Shown here piece after piece: positions 8,616-16,749 of a stretch of 64,000 nucleotides of DNA. The DNA is taken from positions 124,001-188,000 of the forward strand of contig NZ_JAJSLW010000002.1 of NCBI RefSeq assembly GCF_021729145.1. Direction: 5' to 3'. The notes under the pieces were generated by a model. That model saw only the letters and a program-made list of their open reading frames with translations, searched no databases and had not been told where the DNA came from. The stretch's first letter is position 1. Every line of letters starts with the position of its first letter. Position numbers and translations under genes: made by a program. This DNA comes from Membranihabitans maritimus. GTDB taxonomy: Bacteria; Bacteroidota; Bacteroidia; Chitinophagales; Saprospiraceae.

Positions 8616-8984
8616 CTATTCAGCTAACTCTTCTACTAAGCGGTTGATTTGTTTAAGTCGTTCTTTATCAAGAGAATAATAAATATACTTCCCTTGTCTC
8701 TCTGTACTTACCACTCCTGCTCTTCTTAAAATGGCTAAATGTTGAGACGCTACACTTTGTTCGAGTCGAAGTTTGATATAAATATCGGTTACAGTCATCT
8801 CCCCATTCTCTTCAAGCAAGTTAATAATTCTTTGCCTGAGTTTGTGGTTTACTGCGCGTAATACTAATACAGCCTTTCTTAACTCGGAATAGTTCAGAAG
8901 GATATCCTTCTTTCCCATTTTCAGTGTAAATGTCTCTTTCTTATGCTTTCTCATTTTTATTGTTTTAGGCTTATCAAATGACAT
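8616..8984 (-). CDS. ArsR/SmtB-family winged-helix regulator
   Basis: A 122-residue ArsR-type regulator, related to but distinct from the one at 8028-8357. It has a basic N-terminal extension (KTIKMRKHKKETFTLKMGKK), then LRAVNHKLRQRIINLLEENG, the recognition helix LEQSVASQHLAILRRAGVV and the wing TERQGKYIYYSLD. It contains no cysteine, so metal sensing is unlikely. The long 3' region before the terminator (about 140 bases) shows no gene. The target is unknown. Confidence 0.85.
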   Translation of the reverse strand: MSFDKPKTIKMRKHKKETFTLKMGKKDILLNYSELRKAVLVLRAVNHKLRQRIINLLEENGEMTVTDIYIKLRLEQSVASQHLAILRRAGVVSTERQGKYIYYSLDKERLKQINRLVEELAE

Positions 8985-9109
8985 TTAATCTTAATACCAA
9001 AACTGTACCAAAAACAGACAAGCCTATAAATAATTATTAAAATTTGTTAAACAATCATTTCCAATTTCAAATATACAACAATAATAACAAATGTGTAAAA
9101 CATTGATTA

Positions 9110-9796
9110 TTAATTAAAGTATTGCTTTTTCGACGTAGTTATATTCGGCTTTTTAATATAAAGCGGGTTCGTATGAAAAAGATCAGAAAATTTATTTTTA
9201 CCGTATTTTTCTGATGAAATAGGGCCCATCATTCCGGCATTCTGATCGCAATTCAAATAGTACCATGACTTGCCAGCTGGTGCTATAGACTCCCACTTGG
9301 GAACTCCATTTCCAATAAAACACACCGAATGGTCAAAAAATTCCCTGAAAGATCTCGGTGTAAGTATTTTGGCCCCTCCAGCGGAAAAAAGAGACAATGA
9401 TTTATCAAATGCGGAAGTGTATACTTCCATTCTTCGGGCATCAATTAGTGGAATATAATAATCCAATCCCGGATGCTTCCGGCTGGCTTCATGCGCTAAA
9501 ATCTCAAATCCCGTCATAGTAATCATAGGAATACCCAATCCATAGCACATTCCTTTTACTGTGGACAATCCAATTCGAAGGGATGTATAAGATCCCGGAC
9601 CTATATTTATAGAAATCGCGGTTAAGTCTTTCATATTAATTGAACATGACTTTAGAGCCTCGAAAATCATTGTGTTTATATCCCTTCCATGCTGAAAAGT
9701 TTCTTCATTAGACTTAACATACAAAATTTCATCGGTAGATTCCTTTTGAAGGCTAATGGAGCAAAAATTTCCGGATGTTTCAACATTTAAAATCAT
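9110..9796 (-). CDS. tsaB: tRNA threonylcarbamoyladenosine biosynthesis protein TsaB
   Basis: TsaB is the inactive ASKHA-fold paralogue that pairs with TsaD in making t6A at position 37 of ANN-decoding tRNAs. The family opening MILNVETSGNFCSISL begins at the ATG at 9796; the longer frame to 9841 adds 15 atypical residues, so I place the start at 9796. The hallmark NIGPGSYTSLRIGLSTVKG is present near residue 75, followed by the AHEA helix. Length (228) is normal. The gene stands alone between unrelated neighbours. Confidence 0.93.
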   Translation of the reverse strand: MILNVETSGNFCSISLQKESTDEILYVKSNEETFQHGRDINTMIFEALKSCSINMKDLTAISINIGPGSYTSLRIGLSTVKGMCYGLGIPMITMTGFEILAHEASRKHPGLDYYIPLIDARRMEVYTSAFDKSLSLFSAGGAKILTPRSFREFFDHSVCFIGNGVPKWESIAPAGKSWYYLNCDQNAGMMGPISSEKYGKNKFSDLFHTNPLYIKKPNITTSKKQYFN

Positions 9797-10027
9797 GAAT
9801 TCCCATTTATGTAAAGAACAAAAATAGAAAAGTAAGTGCAATTTGATACAATTGTACTTAACATTGATCTAATTGTAAGTTCCAACTATGTCCTTTGATG
9901 GAAGGGAACAACATCATTTTTGAATTATAGGCTCTGTTCTCCAGGTCATCAAAAGATGAAATACACCCTATCTAGGAAAGATGAAATACATAATTGTTAA
10001 CTTTGATAACAAGTATTCTAAACCATT

Positions 10028-10627
10028 ATGAACGTTCAGGTAAAATCATTTACTGGAGAAAGTGCCAATATTTACAAGAAGGATCTTGCTCAATTGAGGA
10101 TTGAGGTGTTTCGGGAATTTCCATATTTGTACGATGGAAATATGGAATATGAGGAAAAATATCTGGATACTTTTATGCAGGCAGAGGATAGTATTATTGT
10201 TGTGGCGTTTAATAGAGATAAAGTGGTAGGAGTGTCTACGGGTATCCCGTTAATAAATGAACCTATTGAAATAAGAGAAGTATGGATTGATAAGGGGTAT
10301 GATATTGAAGATATTTTTTATTTCAGTGAATCGGTATTGAAAAAAAATTATCGCGGTCATGGGATAGGGGTTACATTTTTTGAACAAAGGGAGCAATGGG
10401 CTACAAAACTAGGGTATGGATCTGCAATTTTTTGTGGAGTAATTCGATCAGAAAATCACCCCCTCAAACCCGAAGGTTATGTGAACCTGGAATCATTTTG
10501 GGCCAATAGAGGTTATGAAAAGAAAAAAGGATTTCAATGTTCTATGTCCTGGAAAGATATCGATCAATCCAATGAAAGCTCGAAATCGCTTCAATTTTGG
10601 TCCAAATCTCTTTCCTCCGGGCAATAA
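10028..10627 (+). CDS. GNAT-family N-acetyltransferase
   Basis: A cytosolic protein of 199 residues with a GNAT fold. The acetyl-CoA loop is recognisable as VLKKNYRGHGIGVTFFEQREQWA near residues 110-135 (R-G-x-G-x pattern), after the beta-strand region IFYFSESVL. An ATG start with a TAACTTTG box 22 bases upstream supports the start. The substrate cannot be read from the sequence. It is probably monocistronic, since the next gene has its own lipoprotein signal after about 100 bases. Confidence 0.75.
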   Translation: MNVQVKSFTGESANIYKKDLAQLRIEVFREFPYLYDGNMEYEEKYLDTFMQAEDSIIVVAFNRDKVVGVSTGIPLINEPIEIREVWIDKGYDIEDIFYFSESVLKKNYRGHGIGVTFFEQREQWATKLGYGSAIFCGVIRSENHPLKPEGYVNLESFWANRGYEKKKGFQCSMSWKDIDQSNESSKSLQFWSKSLSSGQ

Positions 10628-10735
10628 TCAGGCAAATTTTTAGGAAAACAATGAAAGTCAGTGTCTCCTTTGACAGGAATCATTGTACGATTGATTTCAG
10701 TAATGCACATTTGCATTGATCAAATATGTATTGCT

Positions 10736-11491
10736 ATGTTTATACGGGGGATTATAATTGCCTGTAGTTGCGGACTTTTGTTCTCTTGTGTACATAAAAA
10801 CACGAGCGAAGTTACCGAGGTGCTGAGAAGTCAATTGGTCAATGACTCATTCTTTTTGTCCGGTACCTATTACTGGAATTTTAAATTAATGGGGGGTGTC
10901 CAGAAAAGTAATCATTCCTTTTTTCGTGATAGTATCAAATATTCCATGCGGGGGAAAGTGTATTCTACAGACTACACGATGAAAAAATTATCATTTGACG
11001 GGTCCCAGGGAAAATGGATAGGTGAAGATAGTAAAGGGATCGTTTACGTTTTATTTTTTAAAGAAATCAATGGGAATATTGTTAGTATTTATAAACATAA
11101 ATGTAAGTCAAATGGTCTGCAGGAAGCAATCAACTTTGATCTTCCATTACCTGATGCCACGGAAGACCATGGATGGAACAGGTATTCGACAAATGAAGTT
11201 GTTCGGGAAGAGGTCTTGCCGATACATGGACATTATGTCCATAATAATGAGAAACTTATTATTTCTGACCATGAAGTAATAATGAATGGAAAAGCATTTA
11301 CAAAACTAAGTTTTCATAAAGGAGAGAGAAGGTGGGTTGGAATTTCAAATAAGCAGTATTTACAACTGTTTTTCCAATCTGTCTCTCATGACAAGGGAAT
11401 TCCTCTTTCCGTACATGAATACACATCATTGGAAAGTGCGTATAAAACTAAATATACTTCCGTAAAGTTTGATGTTTATGACAGATTATAG
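10736..11491 (+). CDS. Putative lipoprotein, unknown function
   Basis: I place the start at the ATG at 10736 because it gives a clean lipoprotein signal: MFIRGIIIACSCGLLFSC with lipobox LFSC. The frame is open upstream to a GTG at 10661, which would bury that signal. The mature part (about 230 residues) is beta-rich with two similar halves: GTYYWNFK...KLSFDGSQGKWIGEDSKG..YVLFF and GHYVHNNEKL...KLSFHKGERRWVGISNKQYLQLFF. This suggests an internal duplication. No known family was recognised. Its end overlaps the start of the truncated hemoglobin gene, so the two are probably translationally coupled. Confidence 0.6.
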   Translation: MFIRGIIIACSCGLLFSCVHKNTSEVTEVLRSQLVNDSFFLSGTYYWNFKLMGGVQKSNHSFFRDSIKYSMRGKVYSTDYTMKKLSFDGSQGKWIGEDSKGIVYVLFFKEINGNIVSIYKHKCKSNGLQEAINFDLPLPDATEDHGWNRYSTNEVVREEVLPIHGHYVHNNEKLIISDHEVIMNGKAFTKLSFHKGERRWVGISNKQYLQLFFQSVSHDKGIPLSVHEYTSLESAYKTKYTSVKFDVYDRL

Positions 11492-11852
11492 ACCCGATAT
11501 TCATACAGAAAATGACATAAAATTAATGGTTGATTCTTTTTATGAAAAGGTAAATAATGATCCTGTTTTATCTCCCATATTTAATGATTTTGCCCAGGTA
11601 GAATGGGACAGTCACTTGCCTGTAATGTATCGTTTTTGGAATACCCTAATTTTTGCAAATCAAACATATAAGGGAAACCCATTTGGTGTTCATATCCCAT
11701 TACCTATAGATAAAAAACACTTTGACAGGTGGATAGAATTATTTGAAAAAAATATTGATGAACTTTTTGAAGGGCCGGTTGCAAATAATACCAAGGAAAG
11801 GGCAAGGTCCATCGCTATGGTGTTTGAGAGTAAATTGAAGTATATTAAATAA
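11472..11852 (+). CDS. Group III truncated hemoglobin
   Basis: A single-domain 2-over-2 globin of 126 residues. Group III features visible are the N-terminal DIKLMVDSFYEKVNNDPVLSPIF, the E-helix region YRFWNTLIFANQTYKGNPFGVH, and the proximal histidine in KKHFDRWIELFEKNIDELF. Such proteins bind heme and usually handle O2, NO or peroxynitrite chemistry rather than transport. ATGs at 11472 and 11478 are both possible starts and overlap the upstream lipoprotein gene. A cupin gene follows after 17 bases, suggesting an operon for redox or nitrosative stress. Confidence 0.9.
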   Translation: MFMTDYRPDIHTENDIKLMVDSFYEKVNNDPVLSPIFNDFAQVEWDSHLPVMYRFWNTLIFANQTYKGNPFGVHIPLPIDKKHFDRWIELFEKNIDELFEGPVANNTKERARSIAMVFESKLKYIK

Positions 11853-11869
11853 TTGAAACAACTTTCCAT

Positions 11870-12214
11870 ATGATAAAGGCGAACTTGAGAGAAAATTTGA
11901 AATTTGATGACAGTAAGCCGGTTCTTACTGTTATGTTTGACAGTGGTTTTTCGAGAGAAATTCGAATCGTTTTGAAAAAGGGTCAGACGATGAAGGAGCA
12001 TCAAACTCCATTCCCCATAGTGGTAGAAGTGGTAAAAGGAAAGATCGAATTTGGTGTGGATGGAGTATCAACGGAATTAAATGAAGGGGACCTGGTGGCA
12101 TTGAATGGAGGAATCCCCCATGATTTATTAGGAAAAGAAGAGAGTATAATTCGGCTATCCATTTCCAAGAAGGATAATGTAAGGAGAGTAGAAAAAATTC
12201 TCGAAAACTCTTAA
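11870..12214 (+). CDS. Small cupin-domain protein
   Basis: A 114-residue single cupin. The two cupin motifs are degenerate: KKGQTMKEHQTPFPIVVEVVKGKIEFGVDG corresponds to motif 1, with one histidine and glutamates, and LNEGDLVALNGGIPHDLLGKEES to motif 2 with its histidine. It probably forms a metal-binding beta barrel in the cytosol. Close linkage to the truncated hemoglobin (17 bases) suggests a shared role in oxygen or NO stress; this is inferred from context only. Confidence 0.8.
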   Translation: MIKANLRENLKFDDSKPVLTVMFDSGFSREIRIVLKKGQTMKEHQTPFPIVVEVVKGKIEFGVDGVSTELNEGDLVALNGGIPHDLLGKEESIIRLSISKKDNVRRVEKILENS

Positions 12215-12224
12215 TATGGTAGTT

Positions 12225-12240
12225 CTATACAATTGTATAG
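12225..12240. promoter_or_regulatory. Perfect 16-bp palindrome, candidate operator of the YafY regulator
   Basis: CTATACAATTGTATAG is a perfect inverted repeat lying just upstream of the putative -33 box and 67 bases before the regulator's GTG start. The position suits a dimeric regulator. The assignment is inference. Confidence 0.45.
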
Positions 12241-12253
12241 AGGAGGTGTAGTC

Positions 12254-12282
12254 TTTACCTGATAAGTAAAATTATATATTTG
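12254..12282 (+). promoter_or_regulatory. Putative promoter of the YafY regulator operon
   Basis: TATATTTG (12275-12282) exactly fits the Bacteroidota -7 box TAnnTTTG, with TTTA 17 bases upstream at 12254-12257. It lies 25 bases before the GTG start. Confidence 0.45.
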
Positions 12283-12307
12283 TCCTGAAAGAACAAAATG
12301 TAATCCA

Positions 12308-13033
12308 GTGGGTAAAGCAAAACCAAGGCTGACACGATTGGCATCGATTGTTACACAATTGCAATCAAAACGCCTTGTGACTGCTACTGAAATCTCCAGT
12401 AAATTCGACGTCAGTATTCGCACAGTATACCGGGACATAAGAACCCTTCTGGATTCCGGTATACCAATTATTACGGTAGAAGGGAAAGGGTATTCATTGA
12501 TGGAAGGATATCGTCTTCCTCCCATAATGTTCACAGAACAGGAAGCCAGCGCATTAATTACAGCGGAACAAATTATCAATCAAAATAAAGACAGGTCTTT
12601 TTCGGAACAATTCCATAATGCTATTACCAAAGTAAAAGCCGTTCTGGGAAGCTTACAAAAGGAGAAGATTGAATTAATTGAAAAAAGGATCCAGATAAGA
12701 AATAATCCGGAGCAGGAAAAAACCAGTAACTATTTAATGCAAATTCAGACCGCGATTTCCGATTACAGGACGCTAAGCCTGCAATATTTTTCCCTTAGCA
12801 ATAAGGACAGTAAAAGGACTGTGGAACCATTTGCATTGTATACCACAAAAGAAAATTGGGTTTTAATTGCCTTCTGTAGGTGGAGGAATAACTTCAGAGC
12901 GTTTAGATTGGATCGCATGCAAAAAATCCAACTAAACAGTGAAAGATTCGAACCCCATAAATTATCTCTGGAGGAATATTTTAAAAGCTGTCGTAAAAAA
13001 TGGGATAACACCCCTGACAAACCTTTGACATAA
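12308..13033 (+). CDS. YafY-type HTH/WYL-domain transcriptional regulator
   Basis: A DNA-binding protein of 241 residues. An N-terminal winged HTH_11/DeoR-like domain (RLASIVTQLQSKRLVTATEISSKFDVSIRTVYRDIRTL) is followed by a WYL domain (about 140-215: SLQYFSL..KDSKRTVEPFALYTTKENWVLIAFC, then RAFRLDRMQKI). The start is a GTG. WYL domains usually sense small ligands or nucleic acid. It leads a probable operon with a GyrI-like and a DUF1801 gene, a combination common for YafY regulators. The palindrome at 12225-12240 may be its own operator. Confidence 0.88.
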   Translation: MGKAKPRLTRLASIVTQLQSKRLVTATEISSKFDVSIRTVYRDIRTLLDSGIPIITVEGKGYSLMEGYRLPPIMFTEQEASALITAEQIINQNKDRSFSEQFHNAITKVKAVLGSLQKEKIELIEKRIQIRNNPEQEKTSNYLMQIQTAISDYRTLSLQYFSLSNKDSKRTVEPFALYTTKENWVLIAFCRWRNNFRAFRLDRMQKIQLNSERFEPHKLSLEEYFKSCRKKWDNTPDKPLT

Positions 13034-13071
13034 GAGGACTTTACCTTTGGTTCGAATCAAAAAATTATCAA

Positions 13072-13530
13072 ATGAAATATGTAAACATTGATCCATTTCA
13101 GATTATTGGGATCTCCATTCACACAACCAATGAAAATGGACAGGCATCTTCTGAAATTGCTGAACTTTGGAACCAGTTTATGACAAAAGGACTTTTACGT
13201 AAAATTCCCAACAAAATAGACAATACCATTTATTCCCTTTATACTGATTACGAAGGAGACCATACCCAACCCTACACAGCTTTATTAGGGTGCAAAGTAA
13301 ATTCCCTTGGAATAATACCTGAGGGAATGATTGGAAGGCGTTTTGGAGAAGGGAAATATGTAAAGGTTTCTGCACATGGTGATCTAACGGAGGGACTTAT
13401 TGTCAAGCAATGGTCTAAAATTTGGAGGATGGAACTAGATAGAAAATATTCCATAGACTTTGAAGTGTTTGGTGATAAGGCTCAAGATCCCACAGACGCT
13501 GAAATAGATTTTTATATTGCTGTAAAGTAA
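13072..13530 (+). CDS. GyrI-like (AraC effector-binding domain) protein
   Basis: A stand-alone GyrI-like or AraC_E_bind domain of 152 residues. It has the expected alpha/beta SHS2 repeat pattern: IIGISIHTTNE, then AELWNQFMTKGL, IYSLYTDYEGDHTQPYTALLGCKV, GRRFGEGKYVKVSAHGDL and the C-terminal FEVFGDKAQDPTDAEIDFYIAV. These domains bind small hydrophobic or cationic ligands. It starts 38 bases after the YafY-type regulator and 7 bases before the DUF1801 gene, which argues for one operon and perhaps a joint small-molecule sensing role. Confidence 0.85.
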   Translation: MKYVNIDPFQIIGISIHTTNENGQASSEIAELWNQFMTKGLLRKIPNKIDNTIYSLYTDYEGDHTQPYTALLGCKVNSLGIIPEGMIGRRFGEGKYVKVSAHGDLTEGLIVKQWSKIWRMELDRKYSIDFEVFGDKAQDPTDAEIDFYIAVK

Positions 13531-13537
13531 TGGACAT

Positions 13538-13924
13538 ATGACAAATAAGAAGGATATCTCGGAGGAAATAGAAAGTTTTTATTTAAATAAAGAAGAGCCT
13601 TTTCGAAGTTGCTTATTGGCCTTACGTGAAATAATCCTCAGACAGGATGAAAATATAACTGAAACAAGGAAGTGGGGCATGCCTTGTTTCTGTTTTAAGA
13701 AAAAGATGTTTTGTTATTTGTGGATGGAAAAAACAACTCATAAACCTTATATCCTAATGGTTGAAGGAAAACATCTCAATTTCCCTGGGTTGGAGTCTGG
13801 TAATCGTACAAGGATGAAGATTTACAAAATTGACCCTAACAAGGATATTCCAATCGATTCTGTGGAGGAATTACTTAATATGGGTCTTGATTTATACAGA
13901 ATGGGCGTAATCAAAATCAAATAG
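13538..13924 (+). CDS. DUF1801-domain protein
   Basis: A small cytosolic protein of 128 residues with the DUF1801 pattern: helical N-terminus ending LREIILRQDENITETRKWGMPCFCFKKKMFCYLWMEK, followed by PYILMVEGKHLNFPGLE. The fold is that of a small beta-alpha domain with a conserved KWGxP motif. Biochemical function is unknown in the family. It is the last gene of the YafY-led operon; a 110-base AT-rich gap separates it from the methyltransferase. Confidence 0.85.
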   Translation: MTNKKDISEEIESFYLNKEEPFRSCLLALREIILRQDENITETRKWGMPCFCFKKKMFCYLWMEKTTHKPYILMVEGKHLNFPGLESGNRTRMKIYKIDPNKDIPIDSVEELLNMGLDLYRMGVIKIK

Positions 13925-14034
13925 GACTATTTAAAAGGTCTGAGACTCATTTTAAAACTTAGCAAAAATTTAAAATTACCCTCAAAACAATTTATGCCCA
14001 AAAGCTATTTGATCTAGATTAAAATAAAAATAGT

Positions 14035-14682
14035 ATGTCTGAAAATTGGCTGGAAAAGTGGAATCAAAGATATAGCGAAAAGGAATTTGCTTTCGGTGTA
14101 GAACCCAATATTTATTTTAAGTCACATGTAGATAAATTACCCGTTGGGAAAATCCTTTTTCCTGCAGAAGGTGAAGGAAGGAATGCGGTGTATGCTGCCC
14201 AATCTGGGTGGGATGTTTCCGCCTTTGATATCAGTTTCAAAGGAAGGAAAAAAGCTATGGAACTGGCCAAACAACGGAATGTTTCTTTAGATTATAAAGT
14301 AGGGGAATTACCAGAACTTGCATTTGACAATGATACATTTGATGCGATAGCATTGATTTATGCTCATTTTCCGACGGAAATTAAATCAAATTACCACCAA
14401 ATATTGAGTTCTTTGCTAAAGACTGGAGGAACAATTATTTTCGAGGCTTTTAGTAAAAACCACCTTGAATACAGGGCTAAAAATCCTGGAGTAGGTGGCC
14501 CCAGCAACTTTGATTCTCTATTCTCGAAAGAAGAAATATTAAAAGATTTTAAAGGTTACGAAGTGATGGAACTGGGAGAGGAAGTTATTGATTTACAAGA
14601 AGGAAAATACCACGTGGGCAAGGGGTCCGTAATTCGGTTTGTAGGAAGAAAAAGTCGGGCATATAGTATAAGCAAAATTTAA
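14035..14682 (+). CDS. Class I SAM-dependent methyltransferase (TehB/thiopurine-type)
   Basis: A 215-residue Rossmann methyltransferase. The N-terminal WLEKWNQRYSEKEFAFGVEPN is typical of the TehB-like group. The SAM site lies in KILFPAEGEGRNAVYAAQSGWDVSAFDIS, where the usual GxGxG is AEGEGRN. FDAIALIYAHFP is motif IV. Such enzymes methylate small toxic compounds or thiols. It has no operon partner in the same functional class; the TlpA-like lipoprotein gene follows after 22 bases. The substrate is unknown. Confidence 0.85.
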   Translation: MSENWLEKWNQRYSEKEFAFGVEPNIYFKSHVDKLPVGKILFPAEGEGRNAVYAAQSGWDVSAFDISFKGRKKAMELAKQRNVSLDYKVGELPELAFDNDTFDAIALIYAHFPTEIKSNYHQILSSLLKTGGTIIFEAFSKNHLEYRAKNPGVGGPSNFDSLFSKEEILKDFKGYEVMELGEEVIDLQEGKYHVGKGSVIRFVGRKSRAYSISKI

Positions 14683-14704
14683 TTTTTACCTTGAAAGGTC
14701 ATAA

Positions 14705-16105
14705 ATGATTTTGCTGAAAAAACTACCGATATTCCTTCCATTACTCTTTTGCCTCTATTGTTCGAGCGAACAAAAGCCAGCTGTTTTAACTTTTGAGTTT
14801 ATTGAGGAATTCCCACAAGATGTAATTATCACTCGTTTTACAGACCAATTTGTGCATCAGATTGATACTTTTCACATGGAAAGTAAAGAGGATCGCAGCA
14901 TTGTACTGGAAGTGGATCGTCCGCAATACTTATATGTATTATTTCACGACAGGAAAGAAAAGTTTTTTACACAACCTGGCAGCAAATTAAGAATCTCCCG
15001 GTTTGATGATCGGTATGAATTTGAAGGTGAATTGAAACGGGAAAATTATTTTATATTTCAAATTCCTGATAATCTTGAATTAAAAAATAAGGTATGGGAT
15101 TACAAGTCTCCTTTGATAGAGTTCAAAGAAGAGGTAGCTGACTATTTTGCTTACAAAAAAAAGGTGTTGTCCGATTCTTTTCCGGAGAAAGAAGATAATT
15201 TTTTCTATCGCCTAAATCTTATTGAGGACAGGGCTATGCAAAATAGTGTAGTCCTTCAACATATTAATAAGAACAGCGAATATTCAATTCAAAACAGTTT
15301 GTTTTATGAATCGATTGATACCGGTTTATTTGATTTTAAAAAAATGAGCCGCTTTCTCGATGCTGCCAATTTGCGATCATTTTATAGTAAAATGGGAACC
15401 CAATACTACATGATGAAAAAATTTGGATCCAAATTTCATGACCTCCGGATAGAGGAGAAATACCTTTTGCGGGGAGAAGTAATAAGTGAAAAATTTCCAC
15501 AACCTATTCGATCAGTTCTGATGTATGACGATTTAAAATATTATCCTCTGGAGTACGACCATATACCTGATTCCATGGACCTTCCATCACCCAGGGAATT
15601 GTTGGATCGTTATGAAGAGAGTTTATTACCGGAAGCATATGCATTTCTAGTAAAAGAATTTGATAAATGGGAAGAAGCAATATTTGCTTATGTAGATGGT
15701 CAAATGATACCAGTTTTTGATTTTAAAAGCAAGTTGAATACATCCTATACATTATCGCCGGAAACATTTGGGAGTTCAGTATTAATTGATGTATGGGCAA
15801 GTTGGTGTGGACCTTGCATTCAAAGTTTTCCAACAGTAGTTGAATTACAGAATAGACACAGGGATAACTTAGAAGTTATTTCAGTTTCTATAGACCAGAA
15901 AATTGATCTTTTCAAAAAAGGACTTTCCGAATACGAAGTGCCGGGGAAGCTCCAATTATATGCTGAACATGGATTTAACAGTGACTTTGCTGAATTTTTT
16001 CAAATAAAAGGAATCCCAAGGTATATCCTAATAGGAAAGGATGGAAGGATTATTGACGGGAATATCAACCTATTGGATGTAAGTGCTAAATTATTGGATC
16101 AATGA
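14705..16105 (+). CDS. TlpA-family thioredoxin-like lipoprotein
   Basis: An envelope lipoprotein of 466 residues. The signal is MILLKKLPIFLPLLFCLYC with lipobox LYC. A long helical N-terminal part (about 30-340) has no recognised domain. A C-terminal TlpA/ResA-like thioredoxin fold starts near 350 with the redox motif ASWCGPCIQ and ends with the cis-proline region QIKGIPRYILIGKDGRII. These proteins reduce disulfides in the periplasm. A second gene of the same architecture lies at 23943-25451. Bacteroidota often carry many such paralogues. Confidence 0.88.
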   Translation: MILLKKLPIFLPLLFCLYCSSEQKPAVLTFEFIEEFPQDVIITRFTDQFVHQIDTFHMESKEDRSIVLEVDRPQYLYVLFHDRKEKFFTQPGSKLRISRFDDRYEFEGELKRENYFIFQIPDNLELKNKVWDYKSPLIEFKEEVADYFAYKKKVLSDSFPEKEDNFFYRLNLIEDRAMQNSVVLQHINKNSEYSIQNSLFYESIDTGLFDFKKMSRFLDAANLRSFYSKMGTQYYMMKKFGSKFHDLRIEEKYLLRGEVISEKFPQPIRSVLMYDDLKYYPLEYDHIPDSMDLPSPRELLDRYEESLLPEAYAFLVKEFDKWEEAIFAYVDGQMIPVFDFKSKLNTSYTLSPETFGSSVLIDVWASWCGPCIQSFPTVVELQNRHRDNLEVISVSIDQKIDLFKKGLSEYEVPGKLQLYAEHGFNSDFAEFFQIKGIPRYILIGKDGRIIDGNINLLDVSAKLLDQ

Positions 16106-16749
16106 TAAAAATGATTTTCACTTTGGGCAAAGTTAATTTTGACAATGAGACCAACTAGTCTTGTCTCGTGGGTATCTTTTTAGTATTGAAGAATTAATTT
16201 GAATCACCAATTTATGCCAAAAGAATTATCTAGATTCATATAATTGTTGAGGTCTTGTGCCGGGAATTGTTATGTCTGGAATTAGAAATATGTCAAGAAA
16301 TTGGCTTCCCAAATTTGTAGAGGAAGGTCCAACGAAAAAGGTTTAACAAGTCATAATTTTGACCGGGAAGGGACAGATTTCGGAAACATAAATTTATTCC
16401 GTTACCTTCAATTTACGAACTATGTATAAAAAACCAGAGAGCCACAAAATTTAACCAGGATAGGGTCATTGCTACCCCATCAATAAGGATAGCAAAAGAA
16501 TATGAAAGGGTATAGAGCCCCTGTCAATACTTTTGTGTTAATGATAGTGGTGATAGGACCCCATTACTGCCATAGTCCACTTATCAAAATACAACTGTCC
16601 GGTTTTGTGATCAAATTGTGACTTTATACAATTTAAAAGGAGAGTGGAAAAGTGTAATTGCGGAAATAGAGTTTAAACCATCATAGTTAATCCTGACAAA
16701 TGCGCGGTATTAATGAGGGCAAAGATCTACGGTAAATCATGTAATACAA
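16106..16749. other. Intergenic stretch without recognised features
   Basis: About 640 bases between the TlpA-like gene and the broken glycosidase gene. I saw no convincing reading frame, repeat or hairpin in it. It may contain decayed sequence. Confidence 0.5.
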
